64,000 nucleotides of DNA from Streptomyces sp. S.PB5 (GCF_030403745.1 NZ_JAQMWP010000005.1:124001-188000); one strand, 5' to 3'; numbered from the stretch's first letter, positions 18,616 to 28,437 are shown. Numbers and translations are program-made. Notes: generated by a model not told the origin, from the letters alone.

Positions 18616-19108
18616 GGTATGTCTCCTATGTCGGTCAATAAGTGGCGCGCACTGATCCCCGTCGGATCCGTGCCGGGTCGTACGTGCTGCGGTTATGTCC
18701 GTGCTGCGGTCAAGTCCGTGCTGCGGTTACATCGATGAGTCTGGCCGCCGCGAGGGGTCCGGCGCGCTGGTGCTGAGCGCCGTCTTCTACGGGGGAAAAC
18801 CCCACCCCCGCGCCTGCGGTTCACCGCCCCGGGCTCGCGCCGAGCCCGTCCTGAGCGGCGTGAAGCCAGGTTATGGACGGCCCCGGTGCCTTCTCGTCCT
18901 CCGGCGGTACGAACCCTCCCCGAGCCGTAGTACGGAGGTACCCCTAGGGGCGGTCCACCCGCGGGTGGAGCCGGTCTGGGGGTCCGCTCCACCCTCCTGT
19001 CCACCCCTCGGTCCACCGCCCGCTCGCTCAGGCTGCCCCCTGCCGCGACGTGAGGGTCAAGTGAGATGGTGTTCCGCGGCAGATAGATGCAAGGGGAAAG
19101 GAACTCGG
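18616..19108. promoter_or_regulatory. Divergent control region between ABC and MFS exporters
   Basis: Long gene-free region. The palindromes CCCCTAGGGG (18941-18950) and CCACCCGCGGGTGG (18955-18968) are adjacent and perfect. They are followed by several GTCCACC blocks up to 19020. GTGCTGCGGT repeats lie near 18690-18725. The palindromes lie nearer the MFS gene and are candidate operators. No regulator gene is next to them. Confidence 0.45.
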
Positions 19109-20617
19109 GTGGGCCAGGGGGACACGCACATACAGCCCGCGGCGACGGACGACCGCCCGCAGGACCCTCGCCGCCGCGGTGCCGTCGTCGCCGCGCTGAT
19201 GCTCGCGATGGCGCTGGCGGCCCTCGACTCGACGATCGTCTCCACGGCCGTCCCGCAGATCGTCGGCGACCTGGGCGGCTTCTCCGTCTTCTCGTGGCTC
19301 TTCTCGGGCTATCTGCTGGCCGTGACGGTGACCCTGCCGGTCTACGGCAAGCTGTCCGACACCTTCGGCCGCAAGCCGGTGCTGATCGCGGGCGCGGCGG
19401 TGTTCCTGCTGGGCTCGCTGCTGTGCGCGCTCGCCTGGAACATGGGCGCGCTGATCGCGTTCCGGATCGTGCAGGGCCTGGGCGGCGGCGCGCTGCAGGG
19501 CACCGTGCAGACCCTGGCGGCGGACCTCTACCCCCTCAAGGAGCGCCCGAAGATCCAGTCGAAGCTGTCCACGGTGTGGGCGCTGTCGGCGGTCGCGGGC
19601 CCGGGAGTCGGCGGGGTGCTGGCGGCGTACGCGGACTGGCGGTGGATCTTCCTCGTCAACCTGCCCATCGGCGCGGTGGCGTTGTGGCTGATCGTCCGCT
19701 TCCTGCACGAGCCGGAGCGCTCCGCCACGGCGGGCACGCGCGCGCGTGTCGACTGGGCGGGCGCCCTCGCGGTGTTCGCCTGCGGCGGTGTCCTGCTGAC
19801 GGCCCTGGTGCAGGGCGGGGTGGCCTGGCCGTGGCTGTCGGCACCGTCGGTCGCCCTGTTCGGCACGGGACTCGCGCTCGTGGCGGTGGTCGTCCTGGTG
19901 GAACGCCGGGCCGCCGAGCCGATCATCCCCGGCTGGGTCTGGCGGCGCCGCACGATCGCCGCCGTCAACCTCGCCCTGGGCGCCCTGGGTCTGCTGATGG
20001 TGGCGCCGACGGTGTTCCTCCCGACGTACGCCCAGTCGGTGCTGGGCCTGGCGCCGGTGGCGGCCGGATTCGTGCTCTGCGTCTGGACGTTGAGCTGGCC
20101 GGTGTCGGCCGCCTTCAGCCAGCACGTGTACCGGCGGATCGGGTTCCGCAACACGGCGATGCTCGGGATGGGCGCGGCGGCGCTGATCCTGTTCGCCTTC
20201 CCCTTCCTGCCGTATCCGGGCCACGCGTGGCAGCCGACGGTCCTGATGCTGCTCCTGGGTGCGGCCCTGGGCCTGTTCCAGCTCCCGCTGATCGTCGGCG
20301 TGCAGTCGACGGTGGTGTGGTCGGAGCGGGGTACGACGACGGCGTCGGTCCTCTTCTGCCGCCAGACCGGCCAGACCATCGGCGCCGCCCTCTTCGGCGC
20401 GGTCGCCAACGGCGTACTGGCCTCGCGGCTCGGCGGGGCGAGCGACCTCGACTCCGTGACCCGGGCCCTGGCCCCGGGCGCCGGCTCGGAGCCGGTACGG
20501 CGGGCGATCGCCGACGCGGTGCACGCCGTGTACCTGGGGGCGGCGGGCGCGGCGGCACTGGCGTTCCTGGTGCTTCTGCTGCTGGCGCCGCGGAAATTCC
20601 CGGTGATCTCGGAGTGA
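19109..20617 (+). CDS. MFS exporter, DHA2 (14-helix) family
   Basis: 502 residues from GTG 19109, with AAAGGA 6 nt upstream. The frame extends further upstream but is Pro/Arg-rich and non-conserved there. Typical DHA2 features are ALDSTIVSTAVPQIVGDLGG in helix 1, the GKLSDTFGRKPV loop (motif A), RIVQGLGGGALQG in helix 4 and AVAGPGVGG (motif C) in helix 5. About 14 hydrophobic segments are visible. Proton-driven drug or metabolite export is expected; the substrate is unknown. It diverges from the FtsX-type ABC operon. Confidence 0.92.
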   Translation: MGQGDTHIQPAATDDRPQDPRRRGAVVAALMLAMALAALDSTIVSTAVPQIVGDLGGFSVFSWLFSGYLLAVTVTLPVYGKLSDTFGRKPVLIAGAAVFLLGSLLCALAWNMGALIAFRIVQGLGGGALQGTVQTLAADLYPLKERPKIQSKLSTVWALSAVAGPGVGGVLAAYADWRWIFLVNLPIGAVALWLIVRFLHEPERSATAGTRARVDWAGALAVFACGGVLLTALVQGGVAWPWLSAPSVALFGTGLALVAVVVLVERRAAEPIIPGWVWRRRTIAAVNLALGALGLLMVAPTVFLPTYAQSVLGLAPVAAGFVLCVWTLSWPVSAAFSQHVYRRIGFRNTAMLGMGAAALILFAFPFLPYPGHAWQPTVLMLLLGAALGLFQLPLIVGVQSTVVWSERGTTTASVLFCRQTGQTIGAALFGAVANGVLASRLGGASDLDSVTRALAPGAGSEPVRRAIADAVHAVYLGAAGAAALAFLVLLLLAPRKFPVISE

Positions 20618-20638
20618 GGCCCGCATAGGCTGCCCGGC

Positions 20639-21145
20639 ATGGGGACACCGGTGCTGAGGCTGGAGCGACTGCGGGCGGATCACGCGGAGGCCGTGCTGGC
20701 CTTCGAAGCGGAGAACCGGGAGTACTTCGCCCGGTCGGTACCGGACCGCGGGGACGCCTACTTCACCCCCGCGGGATTCGCCGGCCGCCACCACGCGCTC
20801 CTGGCCGAACAGGACGCCGGCGACTGCCACTTCCACCTCGTGCTGGACGAGGAGGGCACCATCCTCGGCCGGATCAACCTCATGGACGCCGCCGCCGGAA
20901 CGGCGGAGCTGGGCTACCGCATCGGCGAACGGGCGGCCGGCAAGGGTGTGGCGACGGCGGCGGTAGGTGAGCTGTGCCGGGTGGCGGGGACGTCGTACGG
21001 GCTGGTGTCGCTGTGGGCGAGGACGACGGCGGACAACTCGGCGTCCCGGACGGTCCTCGAACGCAACGGCTTCGAGCTCACCGAGCAGATCACGCTGATG
21101 GGGCGGCCCGGAGTGCGGTACGCGCGCGTGGGCCTCGGCGGCTGA
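20639..21145 (+). CDS. GNAT acetyltransferase, RimJ/RimL type
   Basis: 168 residues. It has LRLERLRADHAEAVLAFEAENREYF, a central FHLVLDEEGTILGRINL and LGYRIGERAAGKGVATAAV, which is the acetyl-CoA-binding loop of Rim-type enzymes. The end NSASRTVLERNGFE is also typical. Possible substrates are an N-terminal amine, an amino acid or a drug. TAGGCT (20626-20631) ends 7 nt before the ATG and no Shine-Dalgarno sequence is present, so the transcript may be leaderless. Confidence 0.88.
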   Translation: MGTPVLRLERLRADHAEAVLAFEAENREYFARSVPDRGDAYFTPAGFAGRHHALLAEQDAGDCHFHLVLDEEGTILGRINLMDAAAGTAELGYRIGERAAGKGVATAAVGELCRVAGTSYGLVSLWARTTADNSASRTVLERNGFELTEQITLMGRPGVRYARVGLGG

Positions 21146-21160
21146 GCCGCCGAGCGGCCG

Positions 21161-21574
21161 TCAGCGCTCCCGGTCGAACCAGGCCGTCGTCTCCGGCAGG
21201 AACAGCAGGACGACGACCGGTGCCCCGAGCACGATCCGCAGCGCGGCGTCCACGACGAACGCGGGCGCCGCGGCCTCGCCGAGTTTCATGAAGGTCGGCA
21301 GGATCGTGAACGTCATCAGCACGACGGTCGTCGTCCGGACGCCGGTCCGCGCACGGCCCTCGTAGGTGGTGGCGAGAGCCGCGCAGACCCACACCGGCAG
21401 CCAGGACGCCATCAACTCGCCCTGCCCATAGGCGGTCAGCCGGTCCGAGAGCGCGAGCATCGAGACGATGCCGATGAACGACAGCGCGTACAGCAGGATC
21501 TGGACGGCCCGCGCCGGTATCGGCATCACGGCTCTGGCTTCCCGCACTTCGCGCACTTCACGCACTTCGGACAT
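21161..21574 (-). CDS. Small integral membrane protein
   Basis: About 137 residues with at least three hydrophobic segments: ILLYALSFIGIVSMLAL, ASWLPVWVCAALATTY, then TTTVVLMTFTILPTFM and LRIVLGAPVVVLLFLP. The N-terminus carries a short repeat, EVREVREVREAR, encoded by a 9-bp DNA repeat. The start is uncertain. ATG 21574 has a G-run at suitable distance, while ATG 21528 would remove the repeat. No named family is recognised. Confidence 0.6.
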   Translation of the reverse strand: MSEVREVREVREARAVMPIPARAVQILLYALSFIGIVSMLALSDRLTAYGQGELMASWLPVWVCAALATTYEGRARTGVRTTTVVLMTFTILPTFMKLGEAAAPAFVVDAALRIVLGAPVVVLLFLPETTAWFDRER

Positions 21575-21633
21575 CGGCATCATCCCCCCGGTCGAGGACG
21601 CATCGTATCCGGAGACCGGCTGCCGGACCGCTC

Positions 21634-22332
21634 TCATTTCCTGCTCACGGCCTCCTTCCGCATGAGGTCGAGAAGGCTCGGCGTGTTCTCGGTGGTGCGC
21701 ACATCCACGAACTCCCCCACGTGCCCCCGCTCCTCGACGGCCTGCCGCAGCAACTCCCGTGCCAGGTCCGGCCGCGCGGTGTACCGCCCGGGCAGTCGCG
21801 CCGTGCCGACCTCGTACGCGCTCACCGCGTCCGCGTCGAACAGCCCGCCGGGCCGCAGCACCGTCCACTCCAGCCCGCTCTCCCTTACGACCTCCTCCAT
21901 GCGCCGCATGTCCTCGTACACCGTGCGCCCCATGAACCGCATGATCGATGGCTCCAGCACCTTCCGGAACAGGAAGTTCTCCCCGGGCGCCGGGGTCCCG
22001 AAGAGGACGGTCGAGGTGACGCAGACGAGACGGCGTACGCCGTGCACGTGCATGGCGCGGATGATGTGGGTGATGCCGGCGGAGTAGACAGTGACCGGTT
22101 CGCGGCCGTACGGCACTCCGAGCGCCGAGATCACCGCGTCCTGGCCGGCCACGGCGCGTTCGACCGCGGCCGGGTCGTGGACGTCGGCCCCGGCCACCCG
22201 TACGCCCGCGCCCCGTACGGGGAAGCTCTCGGGACGGCGGGTGACCGCGGTCACCATGTGCCCTGCCTCGACGGCCTGTTCGACCACCTGCCGCCCGGTC
22301 GGTCCGTTCGCTCCGAAGACGACGATCCTCAT
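21634..22332 (-). CDS. NAD(P)-binding reductase, atypical SDR
   Basis: 232 residues from ATG 22332, preceded by GGAG. MRIVVFGANGPTGRQVVEQA contains the GxxGxxG nucleotide-binding loop of NmrA/BVR-B-like atypical short-chain dehydrogenases. Later parts are DAVISALG and EWTVLRPGGLFD. No classic YxxxK pair is seen, as in many members of this subgroup. Substrate unknown. It may be co-transcribed with the small membrane-protein gene 59 bp downstream. Confidence 0.85.
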   Translation of the reverse strand: MRIVVFGANGPTGRQVVEQAVEAGHMVTAVTRRPESFPVRGAGVRVAGADVHDPAAVERAVAGQDAVISALGVPYGREPVTVYSAGITHIIRAMHVHGVRRLVCVTSTVLFGTPAPGENFLFRKVLEPSIMRFMGRTVYEDMRRMEEVVRESGLEWTVLRPGGLFDADAVSAYEVGTARLPGRYTARPDLARELLRQAVEERGHVGEFVDVRTTENTPSLLDLMRKEAVSRK

Positions 22333-22548
22333 GGGGTTCTCCACTCTCGTGATGGCGTGCTTGCCGACAAGAGGGCGGGGCGCTACCGGAGTGTGACCCG
22401 TCAGGGCGCCGGTGAGACATGGGCAACAGTTCCCGTACGGACGTCACACTCTCCCCCGTCCCCTAGGGCGAGCCCGCGGCTCCCCTTCCGGGACGGACCC
22501 GCCTCCCGCAGGAGGCGCGGCCCCCGACTCCCGTCGTCTGCTGGACAC

Positions 22549-24990
22549 ATGGACCTGAGCAGGCGTACGACCCTGGCGGCGGCACTCGGTGCGGCGGCGA
22601 CGGCGGCGGCCGGCACCGCCCGAGGCGCCGAAGACCTCCCAGCCGGTCCGGCCGCCCGGCCCCTCACCGTCCAGGCCGAGTCGCCCACCGCCACCAACAT
22701 CCCCGTCGCCCGCGACCGCCGTGCCTCCGGCGGCCGTTACCTCGCCCTGCGCACGACAGCCGAACCCCCGCCTGCGACCGGCTGGTTCGCGACATACACC
22801 GTCCACGCCCCGCGTCCCGGCCCCCACGCCCTCACCGCGGTCGCCGTCGCCCCGGTGGAGACCCCGCACACCGAGGCCGTCGGCTCCTACCTCCAACTGT
22901 CCCTGAACAAGGGCCCGTTCACCGACCTGGCCGGCTCGCAGCCGCACTGGTACGAGTCCCCGCCCGCCTGGGGCGACCTCTCCGTCCTGGACCTCGGCAC
23001 GGTCGGCCTGCGGCGGGGCGCCAACACCCTCACCCTGCGCGTCACCGGACCGGCCGTCCTCGACGACGCCCTCGCCCACGTCCTCTCCCTGGACCGCCTC
23101 ATCTTCCGCCCCCTCGCCACCGCGCCGGCCCTCCGCGAGCTGTCCGTCGCCCGTCACCGCGAGGGCGAGCCGGCCGCCCTCCGCCTCACGCTCCACGGCC
23201 CCGCGGCTCACCCGCACCCGGTCCGCTACACGGTCACCGACTACTTCGGCCACCGCGCCGCCGGCGGCCGTACGACCATCCCCGCGGGCGCGACGACCAC
23301 CACCGTCGAACTCCCCGCCGACCTGCCGCCCGGCCACTACCGGGTCGAGGCCGACGGCAGCACCACCGCCTTCGCCCGCCTTCCCGCCGCGCCCGGCCCC
23401 GGACCGGGCCCCGGCGACCGGTTCGGCGTCAACCTCTGGGCCTCCTCCCTCGTGCCGCCCTCCCGCCTGCCCGAATTCGCCGCCGCGCTACGGGACATGG
23501 GCGCGGGCTGGGTCCGCGACGGACAGTCCTGGCCGGTCGCCGAACGCTCCCCGGGGTCGTACGACACCGCTCGCCACGACCGCGCCACCCGCACCCTGCG
23601 CGCCCACGGGCTCGCGGTCCTCGACGTCCTCTCGCCCGCGCCCGAGTGGGCGATGACCGACGCCTCGCTGCCGCTGCCCGCCGATCTGCGCCACGCCCAC
23701 CGTTACGCCCGCCGTCTCGCCGCCGCCCGCCCCGAGGCGCTCCAGCTCTCCAACGAACCCGACGTCGACACCACTCTCAGCACCGCCGACGCCCACGCCG
23801 CGTTCGTCAAAGCGGCCGCGCTCGGCATCAAGGCGACCCCGGGGACGCCGCCCCTGACCGTCCTCCCCGGGCTCGCCCAGTCCGGCCCCTTCCAGGACCT
23901 GCTGCTCGCCAACGACGTCGTCCGGTACGCCGACGTCTGGGCCTTCCACGGCTACAACGACCCCTCGCAGGAGGGCGAACCGACCGTCCCCGGTGCCTCC
24001 GCCGAGCAGCACGCGCTCGCCCGCCGGCACGGGGCCCGGCTGCCGCTGTGGATGACCGAGTGCGGGGCGTTCCTCGCCGCCCGGCCGCGCCTGGACCTGT
24101 CGTACGACCGACAATCCGTACAGGCACGCTATGTGGTGAGGTCGTTCGTCGAAGGGCTCGCCGCCGGCAACGCCCGCCAGTTCTGGTTCGCCGCCCCGCC
24201 CCTGCACGACGACGGCGTCTACTTCGGCCTGTTCGACCGCCGGTTCGCCCCGCTGCCCGCCTACAGCGCCTTCGCCGCCCTCACCTCGCTCCTCGGCGCC
24301 GCGCACCACGTCGGACGCGCCGGGCAACTCCCCGCCGGGGCCGAGGGGTTCGTCTTCGACAGCGGCCGGGGCGAGCTGGTCACGGTGGTGTGGGCGGAGC
24401 GGCCCGTGCGGATCGCCGGCGCGGGAAGCACGTACGGCGTCGTGGAGCGCGCGTACGACATCATGGGGCGCCGGCTGCCCTGCGGTGACGTGACCGTCTC
24501 GCGCGACCCCGTCTACCTGGTGACGCCGGGCGCGCGGGGCGCCGTACCGGCGGCGCGGCCCGGCCTCTCCCCGGTCACCACGTCCTCCCCTCCCTCCCCT
24601 CCCTCCCCGCTCTCCCCCGCCGAGCACATCGTCCTCAGCCAGCGTTACGCCGCCCGTGAGGCCGCGCCCGGCAAGCAGGACGGGGACGCGCCGCCGCCGT
24701 ACGGCTACCGGCTGGGGCGGCGTACGCGCATGGCCGTCGACGTCTACAACTTCGGTGCCGAGGCGCGGGAGGTGACGGTGACGGGGCGGGTGCCGGCCGA
24801 CGGGTGGTCGCTGCGGGCCGTCCGCGGGACCCGGGTGCGGGTGGCCGCCGGCGGGCGGGTGAGTGTCGGCTTCGTGGTGACGGCCCAGGGGTCGGTGCGG
24901 CGGCGCGAGGACGTACGGCTGACCTTCCGCGCCCGCCTCGACGACGGCTCCGCGGTGCCACGGTCCGTAGCGCTCGTTCACCTGAAGTAG
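22549..24990 (+). CDS. Tat-exported clan GH-A-like glycoside hydrolase
   Basis: 813 residues. The N-terminus MDLSRRTTLAAALGAAATA is a twin-arginine signal. Residues ~40-190 form a beta-rich carbohydrate-binding-like module. The catalytic TIM-barrel candidate starts near FGVNLWASS (~295). A putative acid/base Glu lies in QLSNEPDVD (~402) and a putative nucleophile in WMTECG (~503), which is the spacing expected for clan GH-A enzymes. A Pro/Ser linker (~675-695) leads to a C-terminal beta-sandwich of NEW3-like type (VDVYNFGAEAREVTV). The start ATG lacks a strong Shine-Dalgarno sequence but matches the signal-peptide frame. The sugar substrate cannot be told. Confidence 0.8.
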   Translation: MDLSRRTTLAAALGAAATAAAGTARGAEDLPAGPAARPLTVQAESPTATNIPVARDRRASGGRYLALRTTAEPPPATGWFATYTVHAPRPGPHALTAVAVAPVETPHTEAVGSYLQLSLNKGPFTDLAGSQPHWYESPPAWGDLSVLDLGTVGLRRGANTLTLRVTGPAVLDDALAHVLSLDRLIFRPLATAPALRELSVARHREGEPAALRLTLHGPAAHPHPVRYTVTDYFGHRAAGGRTTIPAGATTTTVELPADLPPGHYRVEADGSTTAFARLPAAPGPGPGPGDRFGVNLWASSLVPPSRLPEFAAALRDMGAGWVRDGQSWPVAERSPGSYDTARHDRATRTLRAHGLAVLDVLSPAPEWAMTDASLPLPADLRHAHRYARRLAAARPEALQLSNEPDVDTTLSTADAHAAFVKAAALGIKATPGTPPLTVLPGLAQSGPFQDLLLANDVVRYADVWAFHGYNDPSQEGEPTVPGASAEQHALARRHGARLPLWMTECGAFLAARPRLDLSYDRQSVQARYVVRSFVEGLAAGNARQFWFAAPPLHDDGVYFGLFDRRFAPLPAYSAFAALTSLLGAAHHVGRAGQLPAGAEGFVFDSGRGELVTVVWAERPVRIAGAGSTYGVVERAYDIMGRRLPCGDVTVSRDPVYLVTPGARGAVPAARPGLSPVTTSSPPSPPSPLSPAEHIVLSQRYAAREAAPGKQDGDAPPPYGYRLGRRTRMAVDVYNFGAEAREVTVTGRVPADGWSLRAVRGTRVRVAAGGRVSVGFVVTAQGSVRRREDVRLTFRARLDDGSAVPRSVALVHLK

Positions 24991-25186
24991 CCCGACCCAC
25001 CGCTCAAAAATCTGAGTTAATCGCGGTAACACCCCAGGTCAGCGAAGTAAGCGCATACCGACCAATCAGTTTGGTGAAAACGCTGGACACCTGTCTACCA
25101 ACGAGTAACGTGCGTGGCTCCGCTCATCCGCCCCCCAACTCCCTGCGGTCCGCACCGGGCCCCGAGCCACGCAAGGAGCCACCGGG
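24991..25186 (+). promoter_or_regulatory. Promoter region of the DUF485/symporter operon
   Basis: This spacer is clearly AT-richer than its surroundings (CAAAAATCTGAGTTAATCGC). It contains the inverted pair ACCAA (25061-25065) / TTGGT (25071-25075). A strong AAGGAG precedes the DUF485 gene. No exact -35/-10 pair could be chosen with confidence. Confidence 0.4.
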
Positions 25187-25585
25187 ATGTCATACGACGC
25201 GTCCCCGCCGCCCACCTACCCCTGGCTGCCGCCGGCCGCCCCCGAACCCACCGCCCGCCGCCGCCCCCTCCGGGAACCGGTCGGACACCACAGCGATCTG
25301 CGGATCCTGCGCGGCGCCTACCGCCGTCAGCGGCGGGTGGCGACACTCACCGCACTCGGCTACTTCACGCTCTTCCTGATCCTGTCGGCCTTCGCCCCGT
25401 CCCTGATGACGAGCCGCATCACCGACGGACTGCCCACCGGACTCCTCCTCGCCCTGCTCCAACTCCCCGTCACCTGGCTGGCGATCGCCCTGTACGAACG
25501 CACCGCCCGCTCCTATGTCGACCCGATCGCCGACCGCATCCGCAAGCAGTCCGAACTGGACGCCAGGCGAGGGGCCGCGCGATGA
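25187..25585 (+). CDS. DUF485 membrane protein
   Basis: 132 residues. A Pro-rich N-terminus leads to LRGAYRRQRRVATLTALGYF, followed by two transmembrane helices and ALYERTARSYVDPIADRIRK. This is the standard pattern of DUF485 (YjcH-like) proteins that accompany acetate/solute symporters. The stop overlaps the start of the symporter gene (ATGA). It probably acts as a small accessory subunit. Confidence 0.88.
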   Translation: MSYDASPPPTYPWLPPAAPEPTARRRPLREPVGHHSDLRILRGAYRRQRRVATLTALGYFTLFLILSAFAPSLMTSRITDGLPTGLLLALLQLPVTWLAIALYERTARSYVDPIADRIRKQSELDARRGAAR

Positions 25586-27192
25586 CGGGGTTCAGCGACT
25601 CGGCCCAGGCCATGTCCATGGTGGCGTTCTCGGCCATCGCCACCATCACGCTGCTGCTGTGCGTGATGACCGGCCCCGACCGGGACGACCTCGACGAGTT
25701 CTACACCGGCTACAACTCCCTGTCCCCCATGGGCAACGGCCTCGCCATCGCCGGGGACTACATCTCCGCCGCGACCGTCCTCGGCACGGGTGGCGTGATC
25801 GCCCTGTGCGGATACGACGGGACCGTGCTGGCCCTGAGCACGGCACTGTCGCTGATGCTGCTGATGTTCCTGCTGGCCGAACCCCTGCGCAACGCGGGCC
25901 GGTTCACGATGGGCGACGCGCTGGCGCGACGGATGCCCGGCCGCTCGGTACGGATCGCGGCGAGCGCGGTGACCCTCGCCGCACTGCTGCCGCTGATGCT
26001 GGTCCAGCTCGCGGGAACGGGACAACTGCTCTCCTTCATCCTCGGCTTCTCCGGTGAGGGACTGCAGACCGGCTGCATCATCGGGCTGGGCGCGCTGATG
26101 ATCAGTTACGCGGCCATCGGCGGCATGAAGGGCACCGCCCTCATCCAGATCCTGAAGATCGTGATGCTGCTCGGCTCGGGCGCGGTGATCGCCGTACTGG
26201 TACTGCAGCGCTTCGACTGGGACCCCGGCGCGCTGTTCGACGCCGCCGCCACACAGAGCGGGGTGGGCCCCGCCTTCCTGGAGTCGGGTCTGCAGTTCAC
26301 GGGCGGGAGCTGGCCGCGGCTCGACATGATCACCTCACAGCTGACGGTGGTCGTCGGCGGCGCCTGCCTCCCCCACGTCACCATGCGCATGTACACCGCC
26401 CGCAGCGCCCGCCAGGTGCGCCGCTCGATGTCCTGGGCGGTCTCCTCGGTCGTGCTGTTCGTGCTCATCATCACCGTCGTCGGCTTCGGCGCCACCGCGC
26501 TCATCGGACGGGCCGCCATCGCGGAGGCCGACCCGCAGGGCAACACGGCCTACCTGCTGGGCTCCCGGGCCGCGTTCGGCGCGGACGTCTCCACGGCGGA
26601 GACCCTCCTCTTCACCACCGTGACGACGGCCATCTTCCTGACCCTGCTGGCCTCCGTCGCCGGCATGATCCTCGCCTGCGCCAACTCCCTCGCCCACGAC
26701 GTCTTCGGCGGCCGCACGCGCGCCCTGACGGCCCGCCGCGAGATGACCCTCGCCCGGGTCTCCGCCCTGGCGGTCGGCGTCCCGGCGATCCTCCTGGCCA
26801 CCCTGGTCCAGCATCGCAGCCTCCAGCCCCTGGTCACCCTCTCCTTCTGCATCGGCGCCTCGGCCATCGCCCCCGCCCTCGTCTACAGCCTCTTCTGGCG
26901 CCGCTACACCCGAACAGGCCTCCTGTGCACCCTCATCGGCGGCTCCCTGGTGGTGCTGCTGCTGATGCCGGGCACGAACCTCGTCTCGGGGTCACCTGTC
27001 TCGGCGTTCCCCGACGCCGACTTCAACTGGTTCCCGTTCACCACGACCGGCCTGGTCTCCATCCCGGCGGGCTTCGCCTTCGGGTGGCTGGGCACGGTGG
27101 CGTCGAGGCGGCGCACGGCGGAGGTGGACCGACGGCAGTACGAGGCGGTGGAGGGGTGGATTCTGGCGGGGGCGGTGCGGAGGGGGGAGTGA
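25582..27192 (+). CDS. Sodium:solute symporter (ActP-like)
   Basis: 536 residues from ATG 25582. DRDDLDEFYTGYNSLSPMGNGLAIAGDYISAATVLG is the SSS-family signature in the first helices. About 13 hydrophobic segments follow. Pairing with a DUF485 protein points to a monocarboxylate such as acetate, pyruvate or propionate. That inference comes from known yjcH-actP pairs, not from binding-site residues. A four-base overlap couples its translation to the DUF485 gene. Confidence 0.9.
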   Translation: MTGFSDSAQAMSMVAFSAIATITLLLCVMTGPDRDDLDEFYTGYNSLSPMGNGLAIAGDYISAATVLGTGGVIALCGYDGTVLALSTALSLMLLMFLLAEPLRNAGRFTMGDALARRMPGRSVRIAASAVTLAALLPLMLVQLAGTGQLLSFILGFSGEGLQTGCIIGLGALMISYAAIGGMKGTALIQILKIVMLLGSGAVIAVLVLQRFDWDPGALFDAAATQSGVGPAFLESGLQFTGGSWPRLDMITSQLTVVVGGACLPHVTMRMYTARSARQVRRSMSWAVSSVVLFVLIITVVGFGATALIGRAAIAEADPQGNTAYLLGSRAAFGADVSTAETLLFTTVTTAIFLTLLASVAGMILACANSLAHDVFGGRTRALTARREMTLARVSALAVGVPAILLATLVQHRSLQPLVTLSFCIGASAIAPALVYSLFWRRYTRTGLLCTLIGGSLVVLLLMPGTNLVSGSPVSAFPDADFNWFPFTTTGLVSIPAGFAFGWLGTVASRRRTAEVDRRQYEAVEGWILAGAVRRGE

Positions 27193-27265
27193 GACGGCGG
27201 GGGTGAGGCGGAGCGGGGAGTGAGACGGCGGGGGTGAGGCGGAGGGGGTGAGGCGGGGGGTGCGG
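27188..27265. repeat. Tandem repeat after the symporter gene
   Basis: GAGTGAGACGGCGGGGGTGA blocks, with GGCGGAG(C/G)GG linkers, recur about three times from the symporter stop codon. The stop lies in the first unit. The rest of the spacer to 27416 is G-rich with GGGTGAG and GGTGCGCCGA repeats and no gene. Confidence 0.7.
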
Positions 27266-27416
27266 GAGATTGCGCGGGAGCGGGTGAGTGGGGGCGCGCG
27301 AGGGGGTGCCGGGGGCGTGGTGCGCCGAAGGGGGTGGTGCGCCGAGGGTGAGGGCGCGCCCGGCGACTCGTGAGCTCGGTGGCTCGCTACCCAGCGCACG
27401 ATCACTCACGCACGCC

Positions 27417-28301
27417 CTACTCCGCCGGCGCGCGCCCTGTCAGGGTCGTCAGGCTGTGGCGTACGAGGTCCATGTGGGCGCGTACGTCGTCCCAGCGCTC
27501 CCCGTGTTCGCGCAGCACGCGCTCCGTCTCGCGGGCGATGCGGTCCTCCCGGGCCCGGGCCTCGGCGAGGATCTCGGCGGCACGCGCGCGTACCTCGTCC
27601 TGGCGCCGGTGGGTGGCGGCCTCCGCCTCGGCGAAGGCCTGCTTGGCCTCCGAGAGGGCGGCCTCGGCGCGGGCGACCTGGTCGGCGTGCCGGGCGTCGA
27701 GCGCGGCGGCGCGTTCGAGTTCCTCGCGCTCGGCCTCGGCCCAGCGCTCGGCGTGCTCCTTGGCCTGATCGGCGAGCATGGCGGCGGTGCGCTGCCGTAC
27801 GTCACGCAACGCCCCGAGCGCCTCCGAGCGCCCTTCTTTCACTTCGCGCCGGGCGGCGATGCGGATCTCGTCGGCCTCGGCGCGCGCGGCGAGCAGGCGC
27901 TGCCGGGCACGCTCCTCCGCATCGGCGCGTACGGCGTCGGCGTGCGCCTGCGCCGCGTCCCGCACGCTGTTCGCGCGCTCCCGCGCCGCCTCCACAAGGC
28001 GCTGCGCCTCCTGCTGCGCGTCCTCGCGGACGGCCGTCGCCTCCTCCTGACCGAGCTGGAAGATCCGGCGCGCCCGCTCCCCGAGCGTCTCGTACGTCTG
28101 CGGAGCGAGCCGCGCCACCCGCTCGCGCAACCCCGCGAGCTCCGCCTCCATCTGCTTGGCGAGCACGGTGAGACGGGCGGCGCGCTCCCAGGAGGCGTCA
28201 CGGTTCTGGGAGAGCGCCGCGGTGTACGCGTCGACCTGTTCGGGACGGTAGCCGCGCCGTACGGCCGTGAAGCCGTGGGACGAGACAGGTGTGCCGCTCA
28301 T
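27417..28301 (-). CDS. DivIVA-like coiled-coil protein
   Basis: 294 residues from ATG 28301. The N-terminus HGFTAVRRGYRPEQVDAYTA is the DivIVA-type membrane-curvature/DNA-free head. The rest (about 45-285) is one long Ala/Glu/Arg-rich coiled coil with many heptads. Streptomyces homologues are often annotated as cellulose-binding protein. Known relatives such as FilP and Scy shape the tip-growing cytoskeleton, so a role in polar growth is possible. The longer frame start at 28352 was not used because ATG 28301 has an upstream GAGGGG. Confidence 0.82.
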   Translation of the reverse strand: MSGTPVSSHGFTAVRRGYRPEQVDAYTAALSQNRDASWERAARLTVLAKQMEAELAGLRERVARLAPQTYETLGERARRIFQLGQEEATAVREDAQQEAQRLVEAARERANSVRDAAQAHADAVRADAEERARQRLLAARAEADEIRIAARREVKEGRSEALGALRDVRQRTAAMLADQAKEHAERWAEAEREELERAAALDARHADQVARAEAALSEAKQAFAEAEAATHRRQDEVRARAAEILAEARAREDRIARETERVLREHGERWDDVRAHMDLVRHSLTTLTGRAPAE

Positions 28302-28437
28302 CCTGGAACCCCTCTCCATCAAAAGGACGCAAAATGATGATTTCGCGCACATCTTGATGTATCAGGCAGAAATGTGCATAACGCGACACTCCGCGCAGAG
28401 GTCACGGCCGTCCCTCCGCAGTCGGGCGGCCCCCGGC

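Noticed and set aside
21721..22548. N-terminal extension of the glycosidase frame
   Set aside because: It overlaps the reductase gene and lacks codon bias; the twin-arginine signal at 22549 marks the real start.
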